Shown here: in pieces, positions 43,301-52,181 of the stretch
Layout: each line of letters starts with the position of its first letter
Position numbering within the stretch: the stretch's first letter is position 1
From: Caloramator sp. E03
GTDB taxonomy: Bacteria > Bacillota > Clostridia > Clostridiales > Caloramatoraceae
Direction of reading: 5' to 3'
DNA length: 64,000 bases
Assembly: GCF_006016075.1 (NCBI RefSeq)
Contig: NZ_CP040093.1
Location: 1,427,069-1,491,068 of the forward strand
The notes under the pieces: generated by a model
What the model was told of the DNA's origin: nothing
The model's input: only the letters and a program-made list of their open reading frames with translations
Databases searched by the model: none
Made by a program: the position numbers and the translations under genes

Positions 43301-43771
43301 TATTTAAACGAAATATCATACAGCAAAATTTACGGCCCTTCCCTGTCGAGTGATGCAGAATTATATGTTCCTGCAAATTTAAGCTTTACTCCCCATCCTC
43401 TTTATAAAATAAAGGAAAACAGTGCTTATATAATAGCCTACAGAGGAGGATATGCATCGGTAGAATGCAGCATTGTAAACAAAGGATACGGTATTGACAG
43501 TTTTAACCTTTCAATAACTCCTTTTTCCTATTCCTATAGCATATTTATAGATAGAAAAAAGATTGCAGATGTTCCAAAGAATACTCCTTTCTCACAGGAT
43601 ATACCTGAGCTTTCAAGCCTGCCTCCTGAAAGCTTAAAAAGATTATACCTTTCAATATATATACCTTATGACGCTCCTTTAAATAAAACTGAGACCTTTA
43701 ATATGACATTAAAATCTCTATCAACTCCAAGCATATATAAAACTATAACAACAACGATTTTGGACCCGTAA
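40352..43771 (+). CDS. large DUF11-type repeat protein, putative spore surface protein
   Basis: 1,139 residues, no signal peptide and no membrane anchor or LPxTG. Successive Ig-like beta domains; several match the DUF11 pattern (ITLTKTVSGPNINAVKIGEKYSFNITISN; VTITKSYDNNIKMAGSSIDYLINITVP; LPDILNFISF). Rich in Asn, Ser, Ile and Tyr. Such proteins are normally cell-surface fibres; lack of an export signal and the mother-cell-type promoter suggest deposition on the forespore. Shares an operon with the next gene (13-bp gap). Confidence 0.8.
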   Translation: MAFDIDKLEVTISPYNIPMVIGKYKKIRINIKNKNASDWAYNLSITLNLADGLTVYSSDIPYSNYNFNIDGTSKIEWINIKDIAPNETDFNFDIEIKCSEKFKDNSYIPFDYAFSGCYIKTSIDTKPRGSFDTGNQKLSKTLNINPYTVRYSITIQMPSKMPKGAGYNPNLSDYAYPFTCSITIDNNTRESTLTNIRFIAGNGLRYLGNLTANGADREKFLNPLIFYPAGNNNNVKLVWFNVNLSQGSLNNISFNLAIWDRYTNKGIENTGDVITHGSIITSTAEGFGEYNIESTYDIRAMDIIIDKSSDKYTIDVDDILINTLNLKVNQYHSIDSVLAFDMLPDGQEYIDYVETEPSEIFKDTITGITRITYDLLSLPPLYSKTIIFKAKVLPSYISTVYPVSCGDVFINSCSIEGINHDFSEPVSDSSSIKQSIKKPFVQKSIINLYYRNDIVKNISSLCPFDKVEFQLTYNAESIRAYQRQIKIDDFFPTLLDIENINFQYEGYVPLSLTPYKIDPYGLRWELGDVPGNSYFKVRFICSVLDINYVPSFKFNLLKMSGINKDNKSYSSRSQAKVSFGIPNITLTKTVSGPNINAVKIGEKYSFNITISNIESTNLNATDAFDFELLDNLSEYFNLDVSSVKVTGSGQYLEPVIDSSYIKIPIKKLLVNQSLTLKYDFVINDNLTAGTIITKSCNSTSPYSQPYNPSIPNYRYEGLDRSFSVTLKAQNVTITKSYDNNIKMAGSSIDYLINITVPKGTKALNLSVSDTIPQGQIFLGNYTRNGEIVSVTQSGNKITYPEESLLDASLTPITIQYGFTAMIIDVSYTIGQITTNQTNSASVKWKTFEQNIITKSASKTVTVNNPNIVPSVLLKNISLNDLSFLPYTNIKDENIVDIQIKAYNNSNIGAKNIKLEGMLPDILNFISFLSIESGRAVFDEENKKWLWEIESINKGLSSILLIRCRTAKNLSSGYNTKFICKALSYLNEISYSKIYGPSLSSDAELYVPANLSFTPHPLYKIKENSAYIIAYRGGYASVECSIVNKGYGIDSFNLSITPFSYSYSIFIDRKKIADVPKNTPFSQDIPELSSLPPESLKRLYLSIYIPYDAPLNKTETFNMTLKSLSTPSIYKTITTTILDP

Positions 43772-43784
43772 ACGGGGTGATTAT

Positions 43785-44594
43785 ATGAATAAAAAAACAG
43801 CAAAATCCAAAAATAAAAAAATAAACTACAAAAAAAGTGAGATAAAAATTGATTTATGTTTAGAAGAAGTTAAAACTTCAGGAAGGATTATAATAAAAGG
43901 GAAAATAATCGATGAGAATTCAAAGGCAATCAAGGGGGCTAATGTAAAAATAACTGATGAGAATTTTAATCCATTAAATCACACAAAATCAAACTGCCAG
44001 GGAGAGTTTTCGTTATATACAAATGAAGAAAAAATAATTATAAACGCAGAGCATAAGGGTTTTTATACCTTTACAAGCAGGATATATTTGAAAGATGAAA
44101 AGGAGCTTCAAAACCTTTTAATAAAACTTTCTAAAATAAAACAAGTACAAAATATATTAAAGGGAACGTATGTTTGTGGTTTTAAACCCATAAAAGAAAC
44201 AGAAGTTGTGCTTCAAAACACAAAAGATAAAAATATAAAATATACAGCAACAACAAACGAAAATGGAGTTTTCTTGTTTAGCAATATACCTTTTGGAAAA
44301 TATATTCTTTCTTTGAATTCAAATGAATACTGCACTAAAAACATAAAGATTTGTATAAATCGCTGCAGGCAGTTTTATAATATAGGCATAATTTGTACAA
44401 AAAGAAAAATGAAATTTGGCACTGTAAACGGCGTAATTACTGATAATTCAGGAAATCCAATAGATAGTGCATTAGTAGTTTTGTTCGATGCTAAAAATAA
44501 TATCCCTCTTTATACAACCTATACAAACGAAAAGGGTGTATACCTTATTGGAGGGCTTTTACCCGGAAAATATTATATAATAGCTCAAAAATAA
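43785..44594 (+). CDS. carboxypeptidase-regulatory-like repeat protein
   Basis: 269 residues. Very basic N-terminal 30 residues (KKTAKSKNKKINYKKS), then three domains: GRIIIKGKIIDENSKAIKGA (about 32), LKGTYVCGFKPIKETEVVLQ (about 125) and GTVNGVITDNSGNPIDSALV (about 208). No signal peptide. Partner of the DUF11-type protein; same domain family as 39337-40215. Confidence 0.8.
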   Translation: MNKKTAKSKNKKINYKKSEIKIDLCLEEVKTSGRIIIKGKIIDENSKAIKGANVKITDENFNPLNHTKSNCQGEFSLYTNEEKIIINAEHKGFYTFTSRIYLKDEKELQNLLIKLSKIKQVQNILKGTYVCGFKPIKETEVVLQNTKDKNIKYTATTNENGVFLFSNIPFGKYILSLNSNEYCTKNIKICINRCRQFYNIGIICTKRKMKFGTVNGVITDNSGNPIDSALVVLFDAKNNIPLYTTYTNEKGVYLIGGLLPGKYYIIAQK

Positions 44595-44632
44595 ACCTCT
44601 TTTATAAATAATTTTGTAAAAGAGGTTTGTTT
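44593..44632 (+). terminator. intrinsic terminator
   Basis: AAACCTCTTTTA/TAAAAGAGGTTT stem with a 12-nt loop, followed by GTTTTA; separates the surface-protein genes from the ger operon. Confidence 0.8.
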
Positions 44633-44705
44633 TATGCATAATAAATCAAAACTTGGTAACTACTAACATATAAGGAATACATAATCTTACGAAAGCAGGA
44701 TGTAT

Positions 44706-46229
44706 ATGATTAAATTATTTAAAAACAAAAATATTAATGATAAAAATATACCCGAAAACCTTTCTAAATCCTTAGATAAAAACATTGATACTTTTAAAAA
44801 TATTTTCTCCTTTGATGATACTGTAATATTTAGAAGCATAGAAAATATATACGATAAAGACTTTAAAGCTTGTCTTATTTATATCTCAGGAATGATAAGC
44901 CCTGAAATAGTAAACTCTAATATAATAGGGCCATTAATGAAAATTGATTTTAAGGAAACAGAAAACAGCTTAATTTTAGACACCCTTAAAAACAAAGTGA
45001 TTTCCTCCTGCGAAATTTTCGAATGTGAAGCAATAGATGAAATAACTTTAAGCCTTTTTAACGGGTGCACTGTACTTCTTATTGAAAACTTTGAAAAGGC
45101 TCTTGTTATTTCATCAAAGGGATATAAAGAAAGATCTATTATAGAACCGGACTCCGAAAGAGTAATAAGAGGCCCGAGGGAAGGTTTTACAGAAGGAATA
45201 CTAACAAATCTTTCTCTAATAAGAAGAAGGATTAAAACCCCTAACCTGAAATTTAAATTCATGAAAATAGGCAGAATAACAAAGACAAAGATATGCTTAT
45301 GCTATATTGACTCAATCGCCGATGTCAGGATAATAAATGAACTTGAAAAAAGGCTCAAAGATATTGACATAGACGGAATCCTCGACTCTGGATATATTCA
45401 GGAAATTATAAAAGACAGCCCAATATCTCCCTTTAAGACAATAGGAAGCAGCGAAAGGCCGGATTCTATCGCTGCAAAACTTTTAGAAGGAAGAATCGCT
45501 GTTTTTGTTGATGGTTCTCCACTTGTTTTAACCCTTCCATATATTTTTATGGAATACTTCCAGTCAAATGAAGATTATTATTTAAATTATTATTATGCGT
45601 CTTTTAATAGAATATTAAGAGTTTTTGGTGCTTTTTTGTCCGTAAGCGTTCCTGCAGTTTATGTAGCTCTTATGACCTATCATCAGGAATTAATACCAAC
45701 ACCTCTACTGCTTAGTATTTCAGCAGCAAGACAAAAGGTTCCACTTCCTACTATATTTGAAGTCCTTGGACTTTTATTAGTTTTTGAAATAGTAAGGGAA
45801 ACAGGCTCGAGGCTTCCTGCCACAATAGGTCAGACAATAAGCATAGTTGGAACCTTAGTTATAGGTCAGGCAGCTGTTGAAGCAAGAATAATAAGTGCCC
45901 CTGTTATTATAATTGTAGCATTAACAGGAATAACTGAGCTTTTAATACCAAAGCTTATGAGTGCTATGATAATAATACGTTTTATACTTATAATTCTGTC
46001 ATCAATTCTTGGACTTTACGGCTATATATTTGGTACAATAGGCGTCTTTATTCATATATTCAGCATACGCTCATTTGGAGTACCTTATATGCTTGGATAT
46101 GGTTCAATAAAGCCGCAGGATATAAAAGATACATTTATAAGAGCTCCCTGGTGGTATATGATTTACAGGCCAAACCTTATTGCAAAAAAGAATTTAATAA
46201 GGCAGTCAAAAAAAAGTGAGGATAAATAG
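44706..46229 (+). CDS. gerKA: spore germination receptor subunit A (GerA family)
   Basis: 507 residues from the ATG at 44706 (AGGA then 5 nt); an ATG two codons earlier overlaps the SD. Cytoplasmic N-terminal domain (1-240), a hallmark RIAVFVDGSPLVLTLPYIFMEYFQ stretch, then about five or six membrane helices. Subunit of nutrient receptors in the inner spore membrane. First gene of the A-C-small-B operon; the gerK-like order is common in Clostridia. Which receptor type is not certain. Confidence 0.9.
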   Translation: MIKLFKNKNINDKNIPENLSKSLDKNIDTFKNIFSFDDTVIFRSIENIYDKDFKACLIYISGMISPEIVNSNIIGPLMKIDFKETENSLILDTLKNKVISSCEIFECEAIDEITLSLFNGCTVLLIENFEKALVISSKGYKERSIIEPDSERVIRGPREGFTEGILTNLSLIRRRIKTPNLKFKFMKIGRITKTKICLCYIDSIADVRIINELEKRLKDIDIDGILDSGYIQEIIKDSPISPFKTIGSSERPDSIAAKLLEGRIAVFVDGSPLVLTLPYIFMEYFQSNEDYYLNYYYASFNRILRVFGAFLSVSVPAVYVALMTYHQELIPTPLLLSISAARQKVPLPTIFEVLGLLLVFEIVRETGSRLPATIGQTISIVGTLVIGQAAVEARIISAPVIIIVALTGITELLIPKLMSAMIIIRFILIILSSILGLYGYIFGTIGVFIHIFSIRSFGVPYMLGYGSIKPQDIKDTFIRAPWWYMIYRPNLIAKKNLIRQSKKSEDK

Positions 46230-46231
46230 TT

Positions 46232-47374
46232 ATGAAGTTTAAAAAAGCCTTACTTATATCAATAATATTTAATTGCCTTTTTTTATCAGGCTGCTGGAAC
46301 TATAGAGAAATAGAACAATTTTCTATAGTCTCAGGATTTGCAATAGATAAATCAGAAAACAAATATATTTTAACAGCTGAAATAATTGAATCAACAGGAG
46401 GAAGAGATACAAAAACAAGTACAAAGCTTATAAGTTCAGAGGGAGTAACTATATTTGATGCAATAAGAAACATGATTAGATATCCAGGCAAAAAATTGTA
46501 TTTCAGTCATACCAAAGTAGTTATAATAAGCAGCGAAACAGCAAAAGAAGGCATGATACCAGTACTTGACTTAATAAACCGCGATATAGAACCAAGATAT
46601 ACAATGAAAATTTTAATTTCAAAGAATATAGAAGCAAAAAAAATACTTGAAGCAGGAAGCGGCTCTGAAATATTTTCCTACACATTAGATGATATGCTTG
46701 ATGCACAAAAAAATCTCTCTAGTGCTCCAGCGGTTGAAGTATGGGAATTTATAAATGATTTATGCAAAGAAGGTGTTTCTGCAACTTTGCCTACAGTAAC
46801 ATTAGAGATGATGAATGATAAAGCTACTCCTAAAGTTGAAGGTAGTGCTGTTTTCAAAGGCGATAAGCTTATAGGGTATCTTAATGGAAAAGATACAAAG
46901 ACTTTCCTTTTTATAAAAAATAAGATTAAGGGAGGTCTAATCACTAAAAAAATTAACATAGAAAATAATTCTGCAAATATGTCTCTTGAAATCTTTAGCA
47001 ATAAAACAAAAATAAAACCTAAATTTAAAAACAGTAAATTAATAATTGATATTTCAACAGATACAGATGTTTCAATAGGAGAAGTAAGTGGAGATATGGA
47101 TTTTTCAAAAGAAGAGGTACGGGAAAAAATAAAATCTTATTTTGAAGAAGAATTGGAAAATCAAATAAAAGATTTAATAAAAAAAGTGCAAACTGAATAC
47201 GACAGCGATATATTTGGATTTGGAAGCACCATTAAAATAAAAATGCCTTCCCTGTGGAAAGAGATTGAACCTAAATGGGATGAAGTATTCAAAACAGTTG
47301 ATGTTAACGTTAAATCAAATATAAATATTAAAAATACTGCATACACTTCAAAACCAATTAAAATGGGTGATTGA
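46232..47374 (+). CDS. gerKC: Ger(x)C-family spore germination lipoprotein
   Basis: 380 residues. Signal peptide with lipobox LSGC (C21), then CWNYREIEQFSIVSGFAID, the family signature. The lipoprotein subunit of the germinant receptor, on the outer face of the inner spore membrane. The start is 3 bp after the gerA stop. Confidence 0.92.
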   Translation: MKFKKALLISIIFNCLFLSGCWNYREIEQFSIVSGFAIDKSENKYILTAEIIESTGGRDTKTSTKLISSEGVTIFDAIRNMIRYPGKKLYFSHTKVVIISSETAKEGMIPVLDLINRDIEPRYTMKILISKNIEAKKILEAGSGSEIFSYTLDDMLDAQKNLSSAPAVEVWEFINDLCKEGVSATLPTVTLEMMNDKATPKVEGSAVFKGDKLIGYLNGKDTKTFLFIKNKIKGGLITKKINIENNSANMSLEIFSNKTKIKPKFKNSKLIIDISTDTDVSIGEVSGDMDFSKEEVREKIKSYFEEELENQIKDLIKKVQTEYDSDIFGFGSTIKIKMPSLWKEIEPKWDEVFKTVDVNVKSNINIKNTAYTSKPIKMGD

Positions 47375-47376
47375 TT

Positions 47377-47610
47377 ATGCTTTTTATGTGTACTTTAGTT
47401 TACATTTCTTTTTTATTAATAGATTTTATTCCTATACTCAAAAGCAAGAATTTAAAAAACATAATATTATATTCAGTAATAATATTGACTGCATATACAT
47501 TTACATTTTTAAAAGATATTGGTGTCAAAATTCCAAGCATAGCAAATTTTTTAAAAGAAATAACTTTATTTATAGTAAACAGCCTTTTTAAGGGGGCAGG
47601 TACAGCATGA
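47377..47610 (+). CDS. small two-helix membrane protein within the ger operon
   Basis: 77 residues from the ATG at 47377; two hydrophobic segments (about 2-17 and 27-46) and an amphipathic end. It overlaps the gerB start by 4 bp (ATGA) and follows gerC by 2 bp, so it is clearly in the operon. It could be a D-type accessory subunit; small membrane subunits are known in other germinant receptor operons. Confidence 0.7.
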   Translation: MLFMCTLVYISFLLIDFIPILKSKNLKNIILYSVIILTAYTFTFLKDIGVKIPSIANFLKEITLFIVNSLFKGAGTA

Positions 47611-48695
47611 TAAGAGAAACTGTTTCAGACAAACAGGCTATTTCAATGATGACTATGTTTATTATAGGAAGCAGCGTAGTCCTTGGTGTTGGCTCCGAAG
47701 CTAAGCAGGATATATGGCTTGCTATAATTATTGGTATTCTTTTTGCCTCAATTATTATATTTGTTTATGTAAAAATTCATTCTATGTTTCCTGAAAAAAA
47801 CCTTTTCGAAATACTGAATACTATTTTGGGAAAATATATAGGTAAATTTATATCCCTATTATATATTTGGTATTCCTTTCATCTTGGGGCATTGGTATTT
47901 CACAACTTTTTTCAATTTATTAAGGTTGTTTCCTTCCCTGAAACTCCTGAATTTGTACCATTAGTATTTATGGGAATAGTTTGTATTTGGGTAGTGAAGG
48001 AAGGAATAGAAGTTTTAGGAAGGATGTCATTTTTTTTTACTATTATATTAACTATAATCATAATATTAGTAATCTCTTTAAATTCTACTGTAATGAATAT
48101 TAACAATATATGCCCTATGCTTTATAACGGAATTAAACCTGTACTTAGCAGCGCTTTTGGGATATTCTCCTTTCCCTTTGCAGAAACTGTAATATTTCTT
48201 GGAACTTTTAATTTTGATAAAAGTAAAAATAATCCATTTAAGATTTATTATATATCCCTTTTATTTGGAGGAACCATTATTTTGTTGGTTTCTCTAAGAA
48301 ACATATTAGTTTTAGGATGCTCTTTGTTAGAATCTCTTTATTTTCCAGCCTATACTGCCGTAGAACTTATAGAAATAGGAGAATTCATACAAAGAATTGA
48401 AGTTGCAGTTTCAGTTGTTTTTCTATATGCTGGATTTATAAAAATAAGCGTATGCCTTTTTTGTACATGTAAAGGTATTGAGAATCTATTTAATCTTGAC
48501 AGTTATAAAGTAATAGCAGCACCTGTAGGTCTTTTAATGATGACCTTCTCCTGCAATCTATATGAGAGTATAATGGAAATGCAGGAATGGGCTTTTATGG
48601 TATACAAATATTATGCCTTTCCCTTTCAGGTTATTCTTCCTTTAATCATATTAATAGCAGCAAAGATTAAACTAAAAAAACAAAATAGCAGTTAG
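47607..48695 (+). CDS. gerKB: spore germination receptor subunit B (GerAB/ArcD/ProY family)
   Basis: 362 residues, 10 membrane helices of the APC superfamily. ISMMTMFIIGSSVVLGVGSE at the N-terminus and the PxxTxxEL-like FPAYTAVELIEIGEF in the middle fit. Binds the small germinant in the receptor. Starts inside the stop of the small gene (ATGA), so it is translationally coupled. Confidence 0.9.
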   Translation: MIRETVSDKQAISMMTMFIIGSSVVLGVGSEAKQDIWLAIIIGILFASIIIFVYVKIHSMFPEKNLFEILNTILGKYIGKFISLLYIWYSFHLGALVFHNFFQFIKVVSFPETPEFVPLVFMGIVCIWVVKEGIEVLGRMSFFFTIILTIIIILVISLNSTVMNINNICPMLYNGIKPVLSSAFGIFSFPFAETVIFLGTFNFDKSKNNPFKIYYISLLFGGTIILLVSLRNILVLGCSLLESLYFPAYTAVELIEIGEFIQRIEVAVSVVFLYAGFIKISVCLFCTCKGIENLFNLDSYKVIAAPVGLLMMTFSCNLYESIMEMQEWAFMVYKYYAFPFQVILPLIILIAAKIKLKKQNSS

Positions 48696-48701
48696 TTCAT
48701 A

Positions 48702-49508
48702 TTACCAATCCCTCGAGGAGCCTCCGCCTCCAGAGGAACCACCTCCAAAGCCTCCAAAGCCTCCTCCAGAACCTCCGAAGCCTCCGCCACCGAATCCACC
48801 TCGTCCTCCTCTTCCTCCTCCAAAGAGTAAGGACATTATAATCCTAAGTATCGTCCACCTGAAAAAGAAACCATCAAGGGACAAAAGAATAATAATAAGA
48901 ATCATAAGAACAAATGGATTCACGCTAACACCGTTTATATTGACATCCCTGCTTTTGTAAATATTTCCATTGCCTTCAAGAGAGGTTAAATTTATATTAT
49001 ATTCCTTTGCAACTTCGCTGCAAATTGCTGCATATCCCTTTAAAATTCCTGTCTCATAATCTCCATTTTTAAAATAGGGTATCATGTAATCATCCTGAAT
49101 TCTTCCAGTTTTGCCATCAGGAAGCACTCCTTCAAGCCCATACCCCACTTCAATCCTCGACTTTTTAAGAGAACTTGGGTTTTTAAAGGCAACAAGTATC
49201 AAAACACCGTTATTCTTATCCTTACTTCCTATTCCCCACTTTCTAAAAAGTCCCGTTGCATAATCTTCAATAGGAACATCATCAGTGTTTTCCATTATAA
49301 CCGCAGCAACTTCAGCCCCAGTTTTTCTATAAAGCTCATCACCAATTTCCACTATTTTATCTTCAACGTTCTCTGAAATTACCTCTGCATAATCGTTTAT
49401 ATATTTTTTACTTGTAGGATTAGGATAATTAATGTCTGCAAATCCAAGGGAGGTTAAGATTATTATAAACAAAAACAAACTTAATATTATTTTTTTAAAA
49501 CGCTTCAT
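48702..49508 (-). CDS. TPM-domain protein with Gly-rich tail (YgcG-like)
   Basis: 268 residues from the ATG at 49508 (GGTGAGG upstream). Signal peptide (1-24), TPM/DUF477 domain (about 25-165; YINDYAEVISENVEDKIVEI, KDKNNGVLILVAF), one membrane segment near 205-225 and a C-terminal Gly/Ser-rich tail. Partner of LemA in many bacteria; the role is in envelope maintenance but unclear. Confidence 0.9.
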   Translation of the reverse strand: MKRFKKIILSLFLFIIILTSLGFADINYPNPTSKKYINDYAEVISENVEDKIVEIGDELYRKTGAEVAAVIMENTDDVPIEDYATGLFRKWGIGSKDKNNGVLILVAFKNPSSLKKSRIEVGYGLEGVLPDGKTGRIQDDYMIPYFKNGDYETGILKGYAAICSEVAKEYNINLTSLEGNGNIYKSRDVNINGVSVNPFVLMILIIILLSLDGFFFRWTILRIIMSLLFGGGRGGRGGFGGGGFGGSGGGFGGFGGGSSGGGGSSRDW

Positions 49509-49517
49509 TTTCCTCAC

Positions 49518-50072
49518 CTAAAAATTTACTTTAGGAGCATTTTGTGACTCAGGAGATGCTTCAAAGTACGGCTTCTCACTAAATCCAAAAAGTCTTGCTA
49601 TTATTACCGTTGGGAATCTTTTTACCTTTAAATTATAATCCTTTACAGCTTCGTTATAATCCCTTCTTGAAGTTTTTATCCTGTTTTCAGTACCAGCGAG
49701 TTCATCCATTAGCTGCCTGAAATTAGCATCAGCTTTTAAATTAGGATAGTTCTCAACTACAACAAGAAGCCTTGATATTGCACTATTTAGCTCATCATTT
49801 GCCTTTGCCTGCTCGCTTATTGTTTTTGCACCCGCAAGCTTTGCTCTTGCATCAGCAATATTGCTTAGAACTTCCTTTTCATGGGAAGCATATCCCTTAA
49901 CCGTATTCACAAGGTTCGGTATTAAATCTGCCCTTCTTTGAAGGTCGGTCTGTATATTGCTATAGGATTGGGAAACTTTCTGCTCTGATGATACAAGACT
50001 GTTATAAGAACCTACAACCCAAAAAACTATTACAGCAATTATAGAAATTATTATTATAGTTGATTTTTTCAT
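49518..50072 (-). CDS. lemA: LemA family protein
   Basis: 184 residues from the ATG at 50072 (AAGGAG, 8 nt); the GTG three codons earlier overlaps the SD. N-terminal membrane anchor (about 4-24), then the LemA helical bundle: YNSLVSSEQKVSQSYSNIQT, RRADLIPNLVNTVKGYASHE, RDYNEAVKDYN. Operon with the TPM gene. Confidence 0.93.
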   Translation of the reverse strand: MKKSTIIIISIIAVIVFWVVGSYNSLVSSEQKVSQSYSNIQTDLQRRADLIPNLVNTVKGYASHEKEVLSNIADARAKLAGAKTISEQAKANDELNSAISRLLVVVENYPNLKADANFRQLMDELAGTENRIKTSRRDYNEAVKDYNLKVKRFPTVIIARLFGFSEKPYFEASPESQNAPKVNF

Positions 50073-50253
50073 AGTCTTCACTCCTTAAAATTACTGCTAT
50101 TTTTTTAGTATTATATTAGTATTTTAACATTTTATTTTTAATTAGAATATATTAATTTTTTACTGATATTATTATTACTAAAAACGCAGCATATAATTTT
50201 AATAATTTTTTATATATCATTTTCTGAATTTTTTAATTTTTTATAATTATATA

Positions 50254-50301
50254 TTGAAATTCATATAATATTGTGATAATATAACTTAAGGAAACGTTTC
50301 C
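50254..50301 (+). promoter_or_regulatory. lacI-type promoter with operator at the start site
   Basis: TTGAAA (50254-50259), 17-nt spacer, TAATAT (50277-50282). The perfect palindrome GGAAACGTTTCC (50290-50301), the LacI-family operator form, lies at +1 and abuts the SD, so the regulator probably represses its own operon. Confidence 0.75.
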
Positions 50302-50314
50302 AAGGAGTGATATT

Positions 50315-51337
50315 ATGACTGCAACAATAAAAGACGTAGCAAAAAAAGCAGGAGTTGGTCTTGGGACTGTATCGAGAGTTTTAAATAACCATCCGTCGGT
50401 TTCAAAAGAAACAAAAAAAAAGGTTTTAGATGCTATAAAAGAGCTTGAATATAATCCAAACGCAATAGCAAGGAGTTTAAAGATAAAAACTACTCACTCT
50501 ATTGGTGTTATGATACCAGATATTTCAAGCGGTTTTTATCCTGAAATCGTTAGAGGAATTGAAGATGTGGCTAACAAATATAAATATAATATATTGCTTT
50601 TAAACACTGACCTTAAAAGGGAAAAAGAAAAACAAGCCCTTATAATGTTAAAGGAAAAAAAAGCTGACGGTATACTATTTATAAGCAATACCATAGATTA
50701 TAAACTTAAAAAAGAATTTCAAAACATAAATATACCTATAGTTTTAATTGCAACTAAAGATGATAATGATGAATTTTACAGCGTAACTATAGATAACGAA
50801 AAGGCAGCCTTTGAGGCTACAGATTATCTTATAAAACTTGGTCATGAAAATATAGCTATTCTTGCAGGAAAAAAGGAAGACCCAAATGCTGGAATTCCAA
50901 GAATAAATGGATATAAAAAAGCTCTTATTGAAAACAATATAAAAGTTAATGAAAACAATATTTTTTATGGAGATTATAAGTTTAAAAGCGGATATGAAAA
51001 TATGCTTAAAATTTTAAAGCTAAAGAAAAAGCCTACTGCAATTTTTGCAGCCTCAGATACTATGGCAGTTGGTGCTGCATCCTGTGCAATGCAGATGGGT
51101 TATAAAATACCTGATGACTTCTCAATTATAGGCTTTGACGGTATAGAACTATCGGAGTATTTTTACCCTCCTTTGACCACTATTAAACAGCCGAGATATG
51201 AAATGGGCGCAAAGGGTATGGAAAAACTTTTAAAAATAATAAGGGGGGATACCGTAGAGAAATCTACTGAGCTTGAATTTCAGCTCATTAAAAGAAGTTC
51301 CTGCAAGTTTAGGGGGGATGAAATTGAAACTTATTAA
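50315..51337 (+). CDS. LacI-family transcriptional regulator
   Basis: 340 residues. HTH TIKDVAKKAGVGLGTVSRVLNNHPSVS with hinge YNPNAIARSL, then a periplasmic-binding-like effector domain. It is the first gene of a sugar uptake/phosphorylase operon, overlapping the permease by 20 nt. The effector is probably a disaccharide or its product. Confidence 0.93.
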   Translation: MTATIKDVAKKAGVGLGTVSRVLNNHPSVSKETKKKVLDAIKELEYNPNAIARSLKIKTTHSIGVMIPDISSGFYPEIVRGIEDVANKYKYNILLLNTDLKREKEKQALIMLKEKKADGILFISNTIDYKLKKEFQNINIPIVLIATKDDNDEFYSVTIDNEKAAFEATDYLIKLGHENIAILAGKKEDPNAGIPRINGYKKALIENNIKVNENNIFYGDYKFKSGYENMLKILKLKKKPTAIFAASDTMAVGAASCAMQMGYKIPDDFSIIGFDGIELSEYFYPPLTTIKQPRYEMGAKGMEKLLKIIRGDTVEKSTELEFQLIKRSSCKFRGDEIETY

Positions 51338-52181
51338 AAAACATTATTTTGAAATACTGCTAGTACTTCCACTTTCAGCATACATCTTAGGATTTACAAT
51401 TCTTCCGATTATAAAAACGATACTTTTGAGTTTTCATGATAAGAATACAGGAGCTTTAGGATTTTCAACCTATCAATATCTATTTTCTAAAAAAGATTTT
51501 AATATGGCGATAATAAATACTGTTGCAGTAACATTAGTTGGTCTTACCTTTCAGCTTATAACAGGTCTTTTCATTGCAATGTCATTAAAAACTGATTTTA
51601 AAGGAAAAGGCCTTATAAGATCCTTAGTTCTTCTTCCTATGGGAGTTCCTACATTGGTTTCAGGTGTAACTCTTTTGTATATATTTGGTACCCAAGGATA
51701 TCTTAACGAACTTTTATTTAAGCTTGGAGTTATAACAAAACCTATTGCTTGGACTTCTGGAGGCATAAAAAATATATTCGTAATTGCAATAGCGGATTCA
51801 TGGAAGGTTCTACCTATTGTGGTACTTTTGTTATTAGCCGGTTTGGAATCGATTCCAAGTGATGTGTATGAAGCAAGCGCAATAGATGGAGCTTCAAAAT
51901 CCCAAACCTTTTTTAACATAACCCTTCCTCTTCTAAAACCCTCTATAACAATGACGATTATACTAAGGGCTGTTGATTCCTTTAGAATCTTCGAACTGCC
52001 AAAGATACTTGCAGGAAGAGTTACTCCTTTCCTCGCTACCTATGCCTATGATGAGTATGCATACAACAACGCCAATGCTTCAGCAGCAGCATCAACAATA
52101 CTTCTTATGATTATAGTTATATTTATGATTCTCTATTTTAAGTTTGTAGATAAAGGAGGAGGTATGAAGTATGGCAAGTAA
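51318..52181 (+). CDS. ABC sugar transporter permease (MalF-type)
   Basis: 287 residues, six membrane helices, with the EAA loop EASAIDGASKSQTFFNITLPLL. I start at the ATG at 51318, which directly follows a run of G; a TTG two codons later has better SD spacing. Overlaps the lacI end, so coupled translation is likely. Confidence 0.9.
   Translation: MKLKLIKKHYFEILLVLPLSAYILGFTILPIIKTILLSFHDKNTGALGFSTYQYLFSKKDFNMAIINTVAVTLVGLTFQLITGLFIAMSLKTDFKGKGLIRSLVLLPMGVPTLVSGVTLLYIFGTQGYLNELLFKLGVITKPIAWTSGGIKNIFVIAIADSWKVLPIVVLLLLAGLESIPSDVYEASAIDGASKSQTFFNITLPLLKPSITMTIILRAVDSFRIFELPKILAGRVTPFLATYAYDEYAYNNANASAAASTILLMIIVIFMILYFKFVDKGGGMKYGK

Noticed and set aside
40352-43771. Cell-wall anchored adhesin
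   Set aside because: No signal peptide, sortase motif or C-terminal anchor, so export to the vegetative surface is not supported.
47367-47591. 74-aa plus-strand frame overlapping the ger operon small gene
   Set aside because: A different frame over the 77-aa membrane protein, which has the ATGA overlap with gerB and is the better candidate.
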